From: Gemmatimonas sp.
GTDB lineage: Bacteria > Gemmatimonadota > Gemmatimonadetes > Gemmatimonadales > Gemmatimonadaceae
DNA length: 47,492 nt
Assembly: GCA_025361705.1 (NCBI GenBank)
Contig: JANYJW010000044.1
Coordinates: 1-47,492 of the forward strand
Direction: 5' to 3'
Part shown: piece after piece, positions 32,059-41,045 of the stretch
Numbering within the stretch: position 1 is the stretch's first letter
Layout of the letters: each line of letters starts with the position of its first letter
Made by a program: the position numbers and the translations under genes
The notes under the pieces: model-generated
The model's database searches: none
The model's input: the letters and a program-made list of their open reading frames with translations, nothing else
What the model was told of the DNA's origin: nothing

Positions 32059-32713
32059 CAACGCCCGCGCCTTCCGCGGCGGCATCGCCCCGTCCACGGG
32101 CGGCTCCTGGCGCCCAGGCGAGATCGCCTCGATGCCGGTGCTGCTCGTCGACGACGAGCCGCCGCCGCTCGACCCGGTGGCCGAGGCGAAGGCGCAGTAT
32201 GAGCGGGAGATCCACGAGGCATACACGCTCGGCTTCGACGAGGGGCGCCACGAGGGAGAGCACGCCGAGTCGACGCGGCTGCGCACCGCGCTGGCCGCCG
32301 CCGAGGAGTCCATCGAGGTGCTGCGCGCGGGCGAGGAGCGCTGGCAGGGGATGATCGAGGAGAACATCTGCGCCCTCGCCATCGCCGTGGCGCGCCACAT
32401 CATCGACCGCGAGGTGGCCGACAACCCCGAGATCATCGAGAAGCTCGTGAAGCGCGCGCTCGGCGAGTTCCCCATCGACCATCCGGTGCGGGTGCGCGTG
32501 AATCCCACGGACATGCAGATCATCCTGTCGCACGGCGGACAGGCGGCGCTGGACGCGCTCACCGGCACGCCGCCGCGCGAAGCGCATTGGATTCCCGACT
32601 CGCGCATCGCCCCAGGGGGGAGCGTGGTCGAGGGTCGCGACCGCATCATCGATGGGCGTGTGGACACCGCGCTCGAGCGCGTCTACCGCCGACTGACCTA
32701 CAAGAATGCGTGA
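32045..32713 (+). CDS. fliH: Flagellar export ATPase regulator FliH
   Basis: About 222 residues. It has a charged helical middle (AEAKAQYEREIHEAYTLGFDEGR, with the G-rich repeat typical of FliH) and a C-terminal domain ending in RIIDGRVDTALERVYRRL. FliH binds FliI and links it to the C-ring. The start is uncertain: TTG 32045 overlaps fliG by 14 bases and is preceded by GGGGAC; ATG 32132 would remove 29 residues. It overlaps fliI by eight bases. Confidence 0.88.
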   Translation: MSSRNNARAFRGGIAPSTGGSWRPGEIASMPVLLVDDEPPPLDPVAEAKAQYEREIHEAYTLGFDEGRHEGEHAESTRLRTALAAAEESIEVLRAGEERWQGMIEENICALAIAVARHIIDREVADNPEIIEKLVKRALGEFPIDHPVRVRVNPTDMQIILSHGGQAALDALTGTPPREAHWIPDSRIAPGGSVVEGRDRIIDGRVDTALERVYRRLTYKNA

Positions 32714-34046
32714 CACGCCCTTTGCCCGGCGCATCGCCGAGTTGCCGCGCTTCGCGCGCTACGGCCGCGTCGTGCGCATCACGGGTCTCGTCGTCGAGGC
32801 GATGGGCATCGACGTCGGCCTCGGCGAGATCTGCCGCATCTCGTCCCTCGGTGACGGCCGCAGCGTCCTGGCCGAGGTGTGCGGCTTCCACGACAAGGGC
32901 GTGCTGCTGATGTCGCTGGGTGAACTCGAGGGCGTGCACCCGGGGTCGATGGTGGTGCCGCTTGGCCGGTCGCTCGGCGTGTCGGTGGGGCCGCAACTGC
33001 TTGGCCGCGTGCTTGACGGCCTCGGCCATCCCATTGACGGCGGCCCGCGCCTCGAGGCGATGGAGCGCGTGCCGCTTGCGGCCGAGCCGCCGAATCCGCT
33101 GCACCGCCACGTCATCGACGAACCGCTCGAGACCGGCGTGCGCACTATCGACGGCCTGCTCACCATCGGGCGCGGACAGCGCATTGGCATCTTCTCCGGA
33201 TCGGGCGTCGGCAAGTCGACGCTGCTCGGCATGATCGCGCGCCGTGCGAAGGCCGACGTCAACGTGATCGCGCTGCTGGGCGAGCGCGGCCGCGAGGTGC
33301 GCGACTTCATCGAGAACGCGCTGGGGCCCGAGGGGCTCGCGCGGTCGGTGCTCGTCGTCGCCACGGGCGACCAGGCGGCACTCGTGCGGGCGCGCGGCGC
33401 GCTGGTGGCCACGGCCATCGCTGAATACTTTCGCGACCAGGGGCAGCATGTGCTGCTGATGGTGGACTCCGTGACGCGCGTGGCGATGGCGTGGCGCGAG
33501 ATTGGGCTCGCCGTGGGCGAGCCGCCGACGACGAAGGGGTATCCGCCCTCGGTGTTTGCGTCGCTGCCGCGCCTGCTCGAGCGGGCGGGGAACGCGGCCA
33601 AGGGCGGCATCACCGGCATCTACACGGTGCTCGTGGACGGCGACGACTTCAACGAGCCGGTGGCCGACGCCGCGCGGTCGATCCTCGACGGACACATTGT
33701 GCTGACGCGCAAGCTCGCATCGAACGGGCACTATCCGGCCATCGACATCCTCGAGAGCAAGAGTCGCGTGAAGGACGCGGTTACCGAGCGGACGCAGCAG
33801 CTCGACGCGCTCAAGTTCTCGCGGCTCGAGGCGGCGTACCGCGAGAAGGAGGATCTCATTCTCGTGGGCGCGTACCACCAGGGGAGCGACCCGCTGGTGG
33901 ACGCCTCGCTGACGCTGCGCGACCCGATGCTCAACTTCCTGCGCCAGCGGCCGGATGAACCGTCGGGCTATGCCGATTCGCAGGCGCAGCTTGCCGCCCT
34001 CTCGCAGCGCATCGACGGCGCGACCAAGGGTCGCACGGCGGCATGA
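32706..34046 (+). CDS. fliI: Flagellum-specific ATPase FliI
   Basis: This 446-residue F1-type ATPase has Walker A GSGVGKST at residues 165-172, Walker B VLLMVDSVTRVAMA, and the export-ATPase segment GLAVGEPPTTKGYPPSVFA. It unfolds and delivers export substrates at the flagellar type III gate. All catalytic motifs appear intact, including LLGERGREV. It overlaps fliH by eight bases and fliJ by four. Confidence 0.96.
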   Translation: MRDTPFARRIAELPRFARYGRVVRITGLVVEAMGIDVGLGEICRISSLGDGRSVLAEVCGFHDKGVLLMSLGELEGVHPGSMVVPLGRSLGVSVGPQLLGRVLDGLGHPIDGGPRLEAMERVPLAAEPPNPLHRHVIDEPLETGVRTIDGLLTIGRGQRIGIFSGSGVGKSTLLGMIARRAKADVNVIALLGERGREVRDFIENALGPEGLARSVLVVATGDQAALVRARGALVATAIAEYFRDQGQHVLLMVDSVTRVAMAWREIGLAVGEPPTTKGYPPSVFASLPRLLERAGNAAKGGITGIYTVLVDGDDFNEPVADAARSILDGHIVLTRKLASNGHYPAIDILESKSRVKDAVTERTQQLDALKFSRLEAAYREKEDLILVGAYHQGSDPLVDASLTLRDPMLNFLRQRPDEPSGYADSQAQLAALSQRIDGATKGRTAA

Positions 34047-34507
34047 GCCGGTTCAAGTTCCGGCTGCAGCGCCTGCTCGACCTGCGGCACAAGAAGGAAC
34101 AGGAGGCTGCGAGCGCCGTGGCCGCGGCCCGCAGCGCCGCCGAAGCCGCCGTGATGCGCGAGGACGACCTCTCGGCCCGGCGCGACGCCACCCGGCAAGA
34201 GCTGCTGCCCGCAGAGGGTCAAACCGTCCGGGTATCGCACCTCCACGAGGTCGCATTCCTCGTTCGCGCCCTTGATGAACGCGTTTTGGACGCCCGGAAG
34301 GTCACCGAGGCCGCGGAACGGAGTGTGCAAGAGAAACTGGGAGAGCTGGGCGATGCCATGCGGGACCGGCGCGTTCTCGACCGGCTCAAGGACCGCCGTT
34401 CAGAAGAGTGGCGGGTGGAGGATGCCCGGCTGGAGCGCGAAGTCATGGATGCGATTGCGCGCGACCGGTTTGCCGATTCAAAGAAACCCAAGCCCTCGTC
34501 CGACTGA
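34043..34507 (+). CDS. fliJ: Flagellar export protein FliJ
   Basis: This 154-residue protein is nearly all heptad-like helix, beginning FKFRLQRLLDLRHKKEQEAA, the FliJ pattern. It forms the coiled-coil stalk of the ATPase ring and contacts FlhA. Start overlaps fliI (ATGA); stop overlaps the next start (TGATG). Position directly after fliI is canonical. Confidence 0.9.
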   Translation: MSRFKFRLQRLLDLRHKKEQEAASAVAAARSAAEAAVMREDDLSARRDATRQELLPAEGQTVRVSHLHEVAFLVRALDERVLDARKVTEAAERSVQEKLGELGDAMRDRRVLDRLKDRRSEEWRVEDARLEREVMDAIARDRFADSKKPKPSSD

Positions 34508-35286
34508 TGATTCGCCTCGCCCTTCCCTTCCTCGTCGCCTTCCTGCTCGCACTGGGCGGCGCCACCGGACTAGTCGTCGTCAAGGCCAGAAAGCAGGCGG
34601 CCGTGGCGGCGGTCCAGGCCAAGGCGGACTCTGCCGCCGTGCCGAAGACAGATTCGGCTGCTGCGGGCAAGGACACCGCGACCGCGCACGCCGCGGCACC
34701 TGCCGCGCCACCTGCCGCAGCACCCGCCGAGGGTGCCGCGCAGCCTGCGGCCTCGACGCCGCCCGCCACGCCGCCCGCCACACCGCCCGCCAAGACCGGA
34801 CATGCGGCGAGCGCCCCGCAGGACGCATCGAAGCCCGCGACCAGTGCCGGGCGCACGAGTGCCACTGCAAGCGCAACGACGAGCGCGGCGACTCACTCCG
34901 CGCCGGCGACAAGCCCCGCCCCACGCGCACCCGCAGCGCAGGCTCCGTCGCAAGGTCCGTCGCAGGCGCCCTCGCAGGGTCCGTCGCCGGTGGCCTCAAA
35001 CGTCGTGCCGCCAACCGCGGCGCCTGCGGGCAAGGCACCGGCCGCCGACGCGGCGAGTTCCACGACCGTGTCCAGCTCGCTGCGTGATTCGCGGCTCGCG
35101 AAGATCTTCGGCAGCATGGAGGCCAAGGACGCGGCAAAGGTGCTCTCGCAGATGGACGACAGCGACGTCTCGCATATTCTCGCGAAGCTCACGGACAAGA
35201 AGGCGAGTGAGATCCTCGCGGTCTTTCCGGCGGAGCGCGCGGCAGCCATCTCGAAGGCCGCCATCAAGGTCAAGGACGCGCCGTGA
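34507..35286 (+). CDS. motE: MotE-like protein with MgtE N-terminal-type domain
   Basis: This 259-residue protein has an N-terminal membrane segment (LALPFLVAFLLALGGATGLVVV), an extremely Ala/Pro/Ser/Thr-rich linker of about 150 residues, and a C-terminal domain (LAKIFGSMEAKDAAKVLSQM, SHILAKLTDKKASEIL) related to MgtE_N and typical of MotE. In other flagella MotE assists placement of the MotB stator or shapes the periplasmic motor scaffold. The gene is between fliJ and fliK, its usual place. The symbol rests on domain and position. Confidence 0.78.
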   Translation: MIRLALPFLVAFLLALGGATGLVVVKARKQAAVAAVQAKADSAAVPKTDSAAAGKDTATAHAAAPAAPPAAAPAEGAAQPAASTPPATPPATPPAKTGHAASAPQDASKPATSAGRTSATASATTSAATHSAPATSPAPRAPAAQAPSQGPSQAPSQGPSPVASNVVPPTAAPAGKAPAADAASSTTVSSSLRDSRLAKIFGSMEAKDAAKVLSQMDDSDVSHILAKLTDKKASEILAVFPAERAAAISKAAIKVKDAP

Positions 35287-37175
35287 CCGTGCCTTTCGCC
35301 GTGGGTGGAGTGGGACCCGCTCCGTCGAATGCCGCCCTCGAGCTGCTTGGCACCTCGCCTGGGACAGGCGTGGGGCCGGGTGCAGCATCTCCCGCTGCGG
35401 TGGATCCGTCACTGCTCCCGTTTGCCGGAGTGCTTGCGCGCCTGGTAAGCCTGCAGGCCACCACCGATGCGGGCGCGACCCGCGCACCGGGCGCGATGGT
35501 CCGTGATGCGCTCGCGTCTCTCGAGGCCGCCCTCGCTGATGCCGCACCGGCCAGCGACGCCGGCACCGCGGCCATTCGCGCACTCGTTGAACAGGTGACG
35601 CGCCCGGGTACGGCCACCGCTCCGGCTCCGGCTACCGCGCCCGCAGTCACGGCGGCCTCCGCCGTGGTGGATGCCGCGACGCAGTCGCTGGGGGCCGCCG
35701 CGATGATCGCACCGCCGGCCGCGCCAGTGACCGTGTCACCGACCCCCACGCGCCCCAGAGACGTGTCGTCCGCCGGACAGTCGGCCGACGATGACGGCAA
35801 GGCCGCGCGCACCGACAGCGACGCCGAGGGCACCGCATCGGCCAACGCGCGCAACGATGCAACGAACGCCGGCGCCGCGGCAACGGTCGATCCATCGGTC
35901 GTCGTCCGCGATGCTGCAGCACTCGATCCCGCCTTCCGCGCCAAGCTCGATCGCGTGATTGCGCGCATGCAGGACGAGTTCGGCCACAAGGTCACCGTCG
36001 TCGAGACGGTGCGCAGCCAAGTGCGCCAGGAAGCGCTCTACGAACAGGGGCGGACGGCACCCGGCCAGGTGGTGACGTGGACGCGCTCGTCGCGTCACGC
36101 CGAGGGCATGGCCGTCGACCTGATGATTGACGGCAGCTACGACAACCCCGTGGCGTACCAGCGGCTGCAACGGATCGCCAACGAGGAAGGGTTGCACACG
36201 CTGGGCGCGCGCGATCCCGGTCACCTCGCGATGCGCGTCCCGCAGGCGGGCGGATTCCTTGCGCGCACTGCGGTGGGCCGCCAGGAACCGCTGTCGCTGC
36301 ACGCAGCGGCCCATCCCGCAATCGCCGCGCTGCCCACCGTGGCAGCACCGCCGATGAAGAACGACGCCATGGCGCGCATCGCGCGCGTGGCGCAAGTGGC
36401 GCAGGTGGCTGTGACGGCTGGAGTAGCGAACGTGGCGCACGTGGCGCGCGTGGCGGTGCCCGGCGCGCGTGGCGGGAATTCCGCCGTGTCCGCGTCGACC
36501 GCACCGACCGGCGAGCCCGCAAACGCGGTGAAGGGCGCGGACGACGCATCGAAGTCCTCGGCGCGCGAACGCAGCATGGACAACGGAAGCGGCAACGCGC
36601 ACCGTACGCAGGCCGCCGCCAACGAGCCGCTGGCGGCTCCATTCGTGCCGTCGGCGCGCGGCGCAGGTTCCGTGGCACCGGTGAACGCCGCCGTCGGCCC
36701 CGACCAGGCATCGCGCGTTGGACAGATTGACGCGCTGCAGGAGCAGGTCGCCGCACTGCCCGTCTCGTCGATGGTGCTGAACATCGACGATGGCAAGGGC
36801 GGCAGCGATCGCATTCGCGTGGACGTGCGCGGCGCCGGCGTGTCGTCGACCATCGATGTGCATGACCAGCAGGTTGCGTCGGAGCTGTCGGCGCGGACCA
36901 GTGAATTGTCGCGTGCGCTCGAATCACACGGACTCGCGTCGGACGGCGTGCGCATTCGCGCGGTGGCCCAGCCGGTGGGCACCGACGCGCTGCGTCAGGC
37001 CACGGGCGGCGAAGCGGCCGCGACGCGCAGTCTTGCCGGGGCGCTCGGCGCCGAGGCCGCGACGCCATCGCGGCGCGACCGCGACGAGGCGCGCGACCCG
37101 CGTGCCAACTGGAGCCAGCAACAGGAGTCCCACCGTGAGCGTTCCCGCCGGGAGCGCGAGGAGCAGCAGCCATGA
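35283..37175 (+). CDS. fliK: FliK-like hook-length protein with embedded M15 peptidase domain
   Basis: This 630-residue protein starts on a GTG overlapping the motE stop. Residues 1-205 and 330-490 are Ala/Thr/Pro-rich and disordered-looking. Residues about 212-325 form an M15-type zinc peptidase: SSRHAEGMAVD supplies H272 and D279, and DPGH supplies D311 and H314, matching the zinc and catalytic pattern of phage T5 endolysin. Residues about 492-555 (SSMVLNIDDGKGGSDRIRVD to the helix before ESHGL) resemble the FliK C-terminal hook domain. A VA-x repeat lies near 363-394. It sits between motE and flgD, the usual fliK position. Probably exported; hydrolase role inferred. Confidence 0.82.
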   Translation: MTVPFAVGGVGPAPSNAALELLGTSPGTGVGPGAASPAAVDPSLLPFAGVLARLVSLQATTDAGATRAPGAMVRDALASLEAALADAAPASDAGTAAIRALVEQVTRPGTATAPAPATAPAVTAASAVVDAATQSLGAAAMIAPPAAPVTVSPTPTRPRDVSSAGQSADDDGKAARTDSDAEGTASANARNDATNAGAAATVDPSVVVRDAAALDPAFRAKLDRVIARMQDEFGHKVTVVETVRSQVRQEALYEQGRTAPGQVVTWTRSSRHAEGMAVDLMIDGSYDNPVAYQRLQRIANEEGLHTLGARDPGHLAMRVPQAGGFLARTAVGRQEPLSLHAAAHPAIAALPTVAAPPMKNDAMARIARVAQVAQVAVTAGVANVAHVARVAVPGARGGNSAVSASTAPTGEPANAVKGADDASKSSARERSMDNGSGNAHRTQAAANEPLAAPFVPSARGAGSVAPVNAAVGPDQASRVGQIDALQEQVAALPVSSMVLNIDDGKGGSDRIRVDVRGAGVSSTIDVHDQQVASELSARTSELSRALESHGLASDGVRIRAVAQPVGTDALRQATGGEAAATRSLAGALGAEAATPSRRDRDEARDPRANWSQQQESHRERSRREREEQQP

Positions 37176-37843
37176 GCACGCCCGTCGGATCGTCCACCAG
37201 CGCGCAGGGCACGCAGAGCATCACGAACTCCATCGCCGGCGGCGCGATGGGCAAGGACCAGTTCGTCAAGCTGCTCGTGGCGCAGATGACGCACCAGGAT
37301 CCGCTGAACCCGATGGACAGCACGCAGATGGCGGCGCAGCTCGCGCAGTTCTCGTCGGTGGAACAACTGATGAACATCAACACCACGCTCAGCGGACAGG
37401 CCAACGGCACGTCGTCGATGCTTGAAGCGCTCGACCGCAACGCCGCGCTCGGCATGATTGGCCGATCCGTGACGGCCGTGTCGGATCAGATCTCCGTATC
37501 GGGCCATGCGGCGCCGAACATTCAGACCGAGGTGCCGACGGCGGGGGCGGCCGTGCGCGTGCGGATCGTGGATGCCACGGGCAACGACATCGGTACCGCG
37601 AGCTACGGCGTGCTCTCCGGCGGGCGCCAGACGCTGGACCTCACGCAGGCGTTGAAGGGCGTGCCGAACGGCAGCTTCACCGTCAAGGTTGAAATGGTGG
37701 ACGCGACGGGCAAGGTGACGGCGCTCTCGCCGATCCAGGATTTCAAGATCGACGGTCTCAAGTTTGGCACGAATGGTGCAATACTCACCTCGGGAACACG
37801 TGCGGTTCCGATCACCAACGTGATTGGCGTCGCCAGCAACTAA
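37172..37843 (+). CDS. flgD: Flagellar hook assembly scaffold FlgD
   Basis: This 223-residue protein has the FlgD N-terminal motif MGKDQFVKLLVAQMTHQDPLNPMDST and MAAQLAQFSSVEQLMNI, then the hook-cap beta domain (RIVDATGNDIGTASYG, LDLTQALKGVPNGSFTVKVE). FlgD caps the growing hook and is shed when FlgL/FlgK/FliD assemble. A GAGGAG ribosome site lies within the end of fliK, which it overlaps by four bases. Confidence 0.95.
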   Translation: MSTPVGSSTSAQGTQSITNSIAGGAMGKDQFVKLLVAQMTHQDPLNPMDSTQMAAQLAQFSSVEQLMNINTTLSGQANGTSSMLEALDRNAALGMIGRSVTAVSDQISVSGHAAPNIQTEVPTAGAAVRVRIVDATGNDIGTASYGVLSGGRQTLDLTQALKGVPNGSFTVKVEMVDATGKVTALSPIQDFKIDGLKFGTNGAILTSGTRAVPITNVIGVASN

Positions 37844-37861
37844 ACCTGTAAGGAGTCGACG

Positions 37862-39184
37862 ATGCTTCGCTCACTCTTCGCCGGCGTGTCCGGCCTCCGC
37901 AACCATCAGGTGCGGATGGACGTCATCGGCAACAACATTTCGAACGTGAACACGGTCGCGTTCAAGTCGGGCCGCGTGACGTTCAAGGAAGGCTTCGCCC
38001 AGATGCTGCAGGGCGGCAGCCGGCCACCGGGCGACCAGGGCGGCATCAACCCGATTCAGGTGGGCCTTGGCATGCAGATCGGGTCGGTGGACACGATCTT
38101 CTCGCAGGGCAACCTCGAAACGACGGGCCTCAACACCGACGTCGCGATTCAGGGCGACTCGTTCTTCGTCGCCCGAAAGGGAAACCAGAGCTTCTATACG
38201 CGCTCGGGCAACTTCCAGGTGGACGCCGACGGCAAGCTTGTGTCGCCGACGAACGGCTTCATCGTTCAGGGCAAGGTGGCGGTGAACGGCATCTTCCAGG
38301 ATGGCATCACCGATATCGTGCTGCCGTTCGGCCAGAAGACCGCGGCCAACCCGACGGCGTCGGTGAAATGCGCCGGCAACGTCGATGCGGCGGTGAGCAC
38401 ATTCGACGTGACGGATCCTGACGGCGTCGGCCCGCTGCTCGGCGGCTTCAACGCCGACACGCGCGCGGCGGCGGCGAACAAGGATTCATGGACGGAAACG
38501 TCGATCACCACTTACGACTCGCTGGGCACCAAGTACGACGTGAAGATCTACATGTACAAGACCGGCGCCAACACGTGGAACTGGGAAGCCGACCAGGCGG
38601 GCCTCGCGGCCGCTGGCGTCCCGGCGGCAAGTATCACCGGCGCGGGCACCCTGACGTTCAACCCGGACGGCACGCTGAATGCGGCGACGTCCAACACCAT
38701 CGCCTTCGCCCCGCCGGGAGCCACCGCGATGTCGATCAACGTCGACTTCGGCACGGGTGTCAACGGCATTACGCAGTTTTCGTCGACCTCCACCGCCGTG
38801 CTGCGTGACCAGGACGGCTACACGTCCGGCACGCTGCAGAACTTCTCCATTGACCGCACGGGCGTGATCACCGGCTCGTTCAGCAATGGCGTGAACGTGT
38901 CGCTCGGACAGATCGTGCTCGCCGACTTCAACAATGCAGCCGGCCTCCTGCGCATCGGCGACAACATGTACCAGGAGTCGGGCAACTCCGGCGGCGCGGT
39001 GCTCGGCTTCGCCCTCGAGGGCTCGCAGTCGACGCTCACGTCGGGCGCACTCGAGATGTCGAACGTCGACCTCGCGCAGGAGTTCACCTCGATGATCGTC
39101 GCCCAGCGCGGCTTCCAGGCGAACGGCCGCGTGATTACCACCAGCGACCAGCTGCTGGAAGAACTGGTGAACCTCAAGCGATAA
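37862..39184 (+). CDS. flgE: Flagellar hook protein FlgE
   Basis: This 440-residue protein has the rod/hook signature MLRSLFAGVSGLRNHQVRMD with NNISNVNTVAFKSGR, the middle FlgE domains, and the C-terminal GALEMSNVDLAQEFTSMIVAQRGF helix. It polymerises into the universal joint. AAGGAG lies six bases before the ATG, the strongest ribosome site in this operon, as expected for a high-copy subunit. It is the last gene before two hairpins. Confidence 0.96.
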   Translation: MLRSLFAGVSGLRNHQVRMDVIGNNISNVNTVAFKSGRVTFKEGFAQMLQGGSRPPGDQGGINPIQVGLGMQIGSVDTIFSQGNLETTGLNTDVAIQGDSFFVARKGNQSFYTRSGNFQVDADGKLVSPTNGFIVQGKVAVNGIFQDGITDIVLPFGQKTAANPTASVKCAGNVDAAVSTFDVTDPDGVGPLLGGFNADTRAAAANKDSWTETSITTYDSLGTKYDVKIYMYKTGANTWNWEADQAGLAAAGVPAASITGAGTLTFNPDGTLNAATSNTIAFAPPGATAMSINVDFGTGVNGITQFSSTSTAVLRDQDGYTSGTLQNFSIDRTGVITGSFSNGVNVSLGQIVLADFNNAAGLLRIGDNMYQESGNSGGAVLGFALEGSQSTLTSGALEMSNVDLAQEFTSMIVAQRGFQANGRVITTSDQLLEELVNLKR

Positions 39185-39222
39185 GCGGAGCGGGCGCGGC
39201 ACGACCGCGCACTGGGTTCACA

Positions 39223-39251
39223 CGACGGGTCGGCCACGCGCCGGCCCGTCG
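39223..39251 (+). terminator. Hairpin after flgE
   Basis: An 11-bp stem (CGACGGGTCGG / CCGGCCCGTCG, one wobble) with a 7-base loop starts 39 bases after the flgE stop. Confidence 0.55.
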
Positions 39252-39259
39252 GCAATTCG

Positions 39260-39287
39260 GCGCACGGGCGAAATCGCCCCAGTGCGC
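39260..39287 (+). terminator. Second hairpin after flgE, followed by TTTT
   Basis: GCGCACGGGCGA pairs with TCGCCC and GTGCGC across an AA loop and a two-base bulge, giving 12 bp; ATTTTCC follows at 39294. Probably ends the flgB-flgE transcript. Confidence 0.6.
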
Positions 39288-39419
39288 GGCATGATTTTCC
39301 GGGTCCCCGGGGCACGCTATCGCCGGGGAGGAGAAACGTGCGAAATGGGCGCCAGACTACACGCGTCAACCCATTCACATTATTGGAGTTACACGCCGGA
39401 TATGGCCGGCCGGCCCGCG

Positions 39420-39434
39420 TGGTACGGTCTGTGC
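39420..39434 (+). promoter_or_regulatory. Sigma-54-like promoter of the fliL operon
   Basis: TGGTACG-N4-GTGC has the invariant GG and GC spacing and shares the -12 variant GTGCG with the flgL site. It ends 44 bases before the fliL ATG. Confidence 0.5.
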
Positions 39435-39478
39435 GATGGTGACGGTGGCGGGACTGCGTCCTCCACCCAATCAGAGCC

Positions 39479-40027
39479 ATGGCCGAGACCGAAAAAGCCC
39501 CCGAAAACGAAACCCCGCCGGCACCGGCGAGTGGCGGCAAGAAGTTGCTCCCGATCCTCCTCGTGGTCGCGGGCGGACTCATCTTCGGCGGTGCGTCGGG
39601 CTTCTTCATGGTGGGCCCGGCGATTGCCAAGAAGGTGGCGCCGTCGGCTGCCGCCGCCGGCAAGGAAGCCGCCAAGGAAGAGGCGGCCGCCGCCACCGAG
39701 AGCGGCGGCGAGGGAGGAGGCGAGGGCGCCAAGGTCTTCCTGCTCGACAACATGGTGCTCAATCCCGCCGGTTCAAGCGGCCAGCGCTTTCTCCTCGTCT
39801 CCATCGCGATCCGCCCCAAGGATTCCGCCGTCGAGGCCGAATTGAAGGCGCGCGACGCCGAAGTGCGTGACGCCCTGCTGCGCGTGCTCGGATCCAAGCA
39901 TGTCGAGGAACTCTCTGACGTCACGCAGCGCGATCGCATCAAAGAAGAACTGCGCGTCGCGCTCGAGGCGATCATGAAGCCAGGCACCGTGATGGGCCTG
40001 TACTTCCCACAGTTCGTGATCCAGTAA
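39479..40027 (+). CDS. fliL: Flagellar basal-body-associated protein FliL
   Basis: This 182-residue protein has a cytoplasmic N-terminus, one membrane segment (LPILLVVAGGLIFGGASGFF, about 22-42), a Glu/Ala/Gly-rich linker, and the periplasmic FliL domain (LDNMVLNPAGSSGQRFLLVSI, ending PGTVMGLYFPQFVIQ). FliL forms rings around the stator and affects torque. The ATG lacks a Shine-Dalgarno. It leads the second operon. Confidence 0.93.
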   Translation: MAETEKAPENETPPAPASGGKKLLPILLVVAGGLIFGGASGFFMVGPAIAKKVAPSAAAAGKEAAKEEAAAATESGGEGGGEGAKVFLLDNMVLNPAGSSGQRFLLVSIAIRPKDSAVEAELKARDAEVRDALLRVLGSKHVEELSDVTQRDRIKEELRVALEAIMKPGTVMGLYFPQFVIQ

Positions 40028-40034
40028 CCGCACC

Positions 40035-41045
40035 ATGGCCTCCGAAACCCTCAGCCAGAACGAAATCGACCAACTGCTCGGCGGTTCGTCGCCCGCATCG
40101 CATCATGCGGGCGCGCGCGCCGGGGCCGATGTCGACTACCAGCTGTACGACTTCCGGCGCCCGCACCGCGTCAGCAAGGAGCGCCTGCGCACGCTGGAGG
40201 CCATGTACGAGCGCCTGGTGAAGTCGCTCGAGGCGTGGCTCCTGAGTCGCATCCGCGGCCAGGTGGAGCTCCGCCTGCAGAGTGTGGAGCAGTTCAGCTT
40301 TGGCGAGTTCACGCTGTCGCTCCCGACGCCGTGCGCGTCGTTCGGGTTCGAGATCCTGAACACCGGCGGCCAGAAGGGCGTGGTCGACGTCGGGCACGAG
40401 TTCGCGTACTTCCTCGTCGACCGCTTCTTCGGCGGCTCGGGCACGGCGGCGGTACCGACGCGCGCCATGTCGCCCGTCGAGCGCCTCGTCGTGCGGATGA
40501 TGGTGGAGCGCACCACCGGCCTGCTCAGCGACATCTGGCAGGACCACGTGGAGTTCGATTTCGAACTCACGAGCTTCGAGTCGATTCCCGAGATGGTGCA
40601 GGCGGCGAGCCGCGACGACCCGGTGCTGGTGGCCAGCGTCGAGGTGAATGCGGGCAATGCCTCGTCCCTCGTGCTGATCTGCCTGCCGTTCTCGGTGCTC
40701 GACAAGTTTTTCGCGTCGGGCGAGCAGCAGCGGGTGAAGGGCATGACGGGCTCCGAAACGGAGCGCCAGCTCACGCGCGAAATCGCCGAGGTGTCGCTGC
40801 GCCAGATGCAGGTGGACATCGCGGCGCGCCTGCCGGCGTTCGAAGTGCCGATGCGCCAGCTGCTCGGCCTCCCCGTGGGCGCGGTGCTCACCACCGGCAT
40901 TCCCACCGACACCAAGCTCGACATCACGATCGGCGGCCAGACGCGCTATCACGCCGCAGCCGGGCGCGTCGGGACCAAGCTCGCCGTCCGCCTGCTCGAC
41001 GCACCTGGCGTCCCGGTACCGCCGCCGCCGTTGCTGCACGCGTAA
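40035..41045 (+). CDS. fliM: Flagellar motor switch protein FliM
   Basis: This 336-residue protein begins with the CheY-P docking peptide LSQNEIDQLLGG. The middle domain follows (LYDFRRPHRVSKERLRTLEAMYE), with the FGGSGTAAVP loop that contacts FliG, and a C-terminal SpoA domain (FEVPMRQLLGLPVGAVLTTG). With cheY and cheZ in the window, this links chemotaxis to motor reversal. It starts seven bases after fliL. Confidence 0.96.
   Translation: MASETLSQNEIDQLLGGSSPASHHAGARAGADVDYQLYDFRRPHRVSKERLRTLEAMYERLVKSLEAWLLSRIRGQVELRLQSVEQFSFGEFTLSLPTPCASFGFEILNTGGQKGVVDVGHEFAYFLVDRFFGGSGTAAVPTRAMSPVERLVVRMMVERTTGLLSDIWQDHVEFDFELTSFESIPEMVQAASRDDPVLVASVEVNAGNASSLVLICLPFSVLDKFFASGEQQRVKGMTGSETERQLTREIAEVSLRQMQVDIAARLPAFEVPMRQLLGLPVGAVLTTGIPTDTKLDITIGGQTRYHAAAGRVGTKLAVRLLDAPGVPVPPPPLLHA

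Noticed and set aside
29104..32667. 1187-codon open frame on the minus strand
   Set aside because: It lies opposite fliE-fliF-fliG-fliH, whose products are clearly recognisable; the reverse translation is rich in His, Arg and Leu and is a GC-rich shadow.
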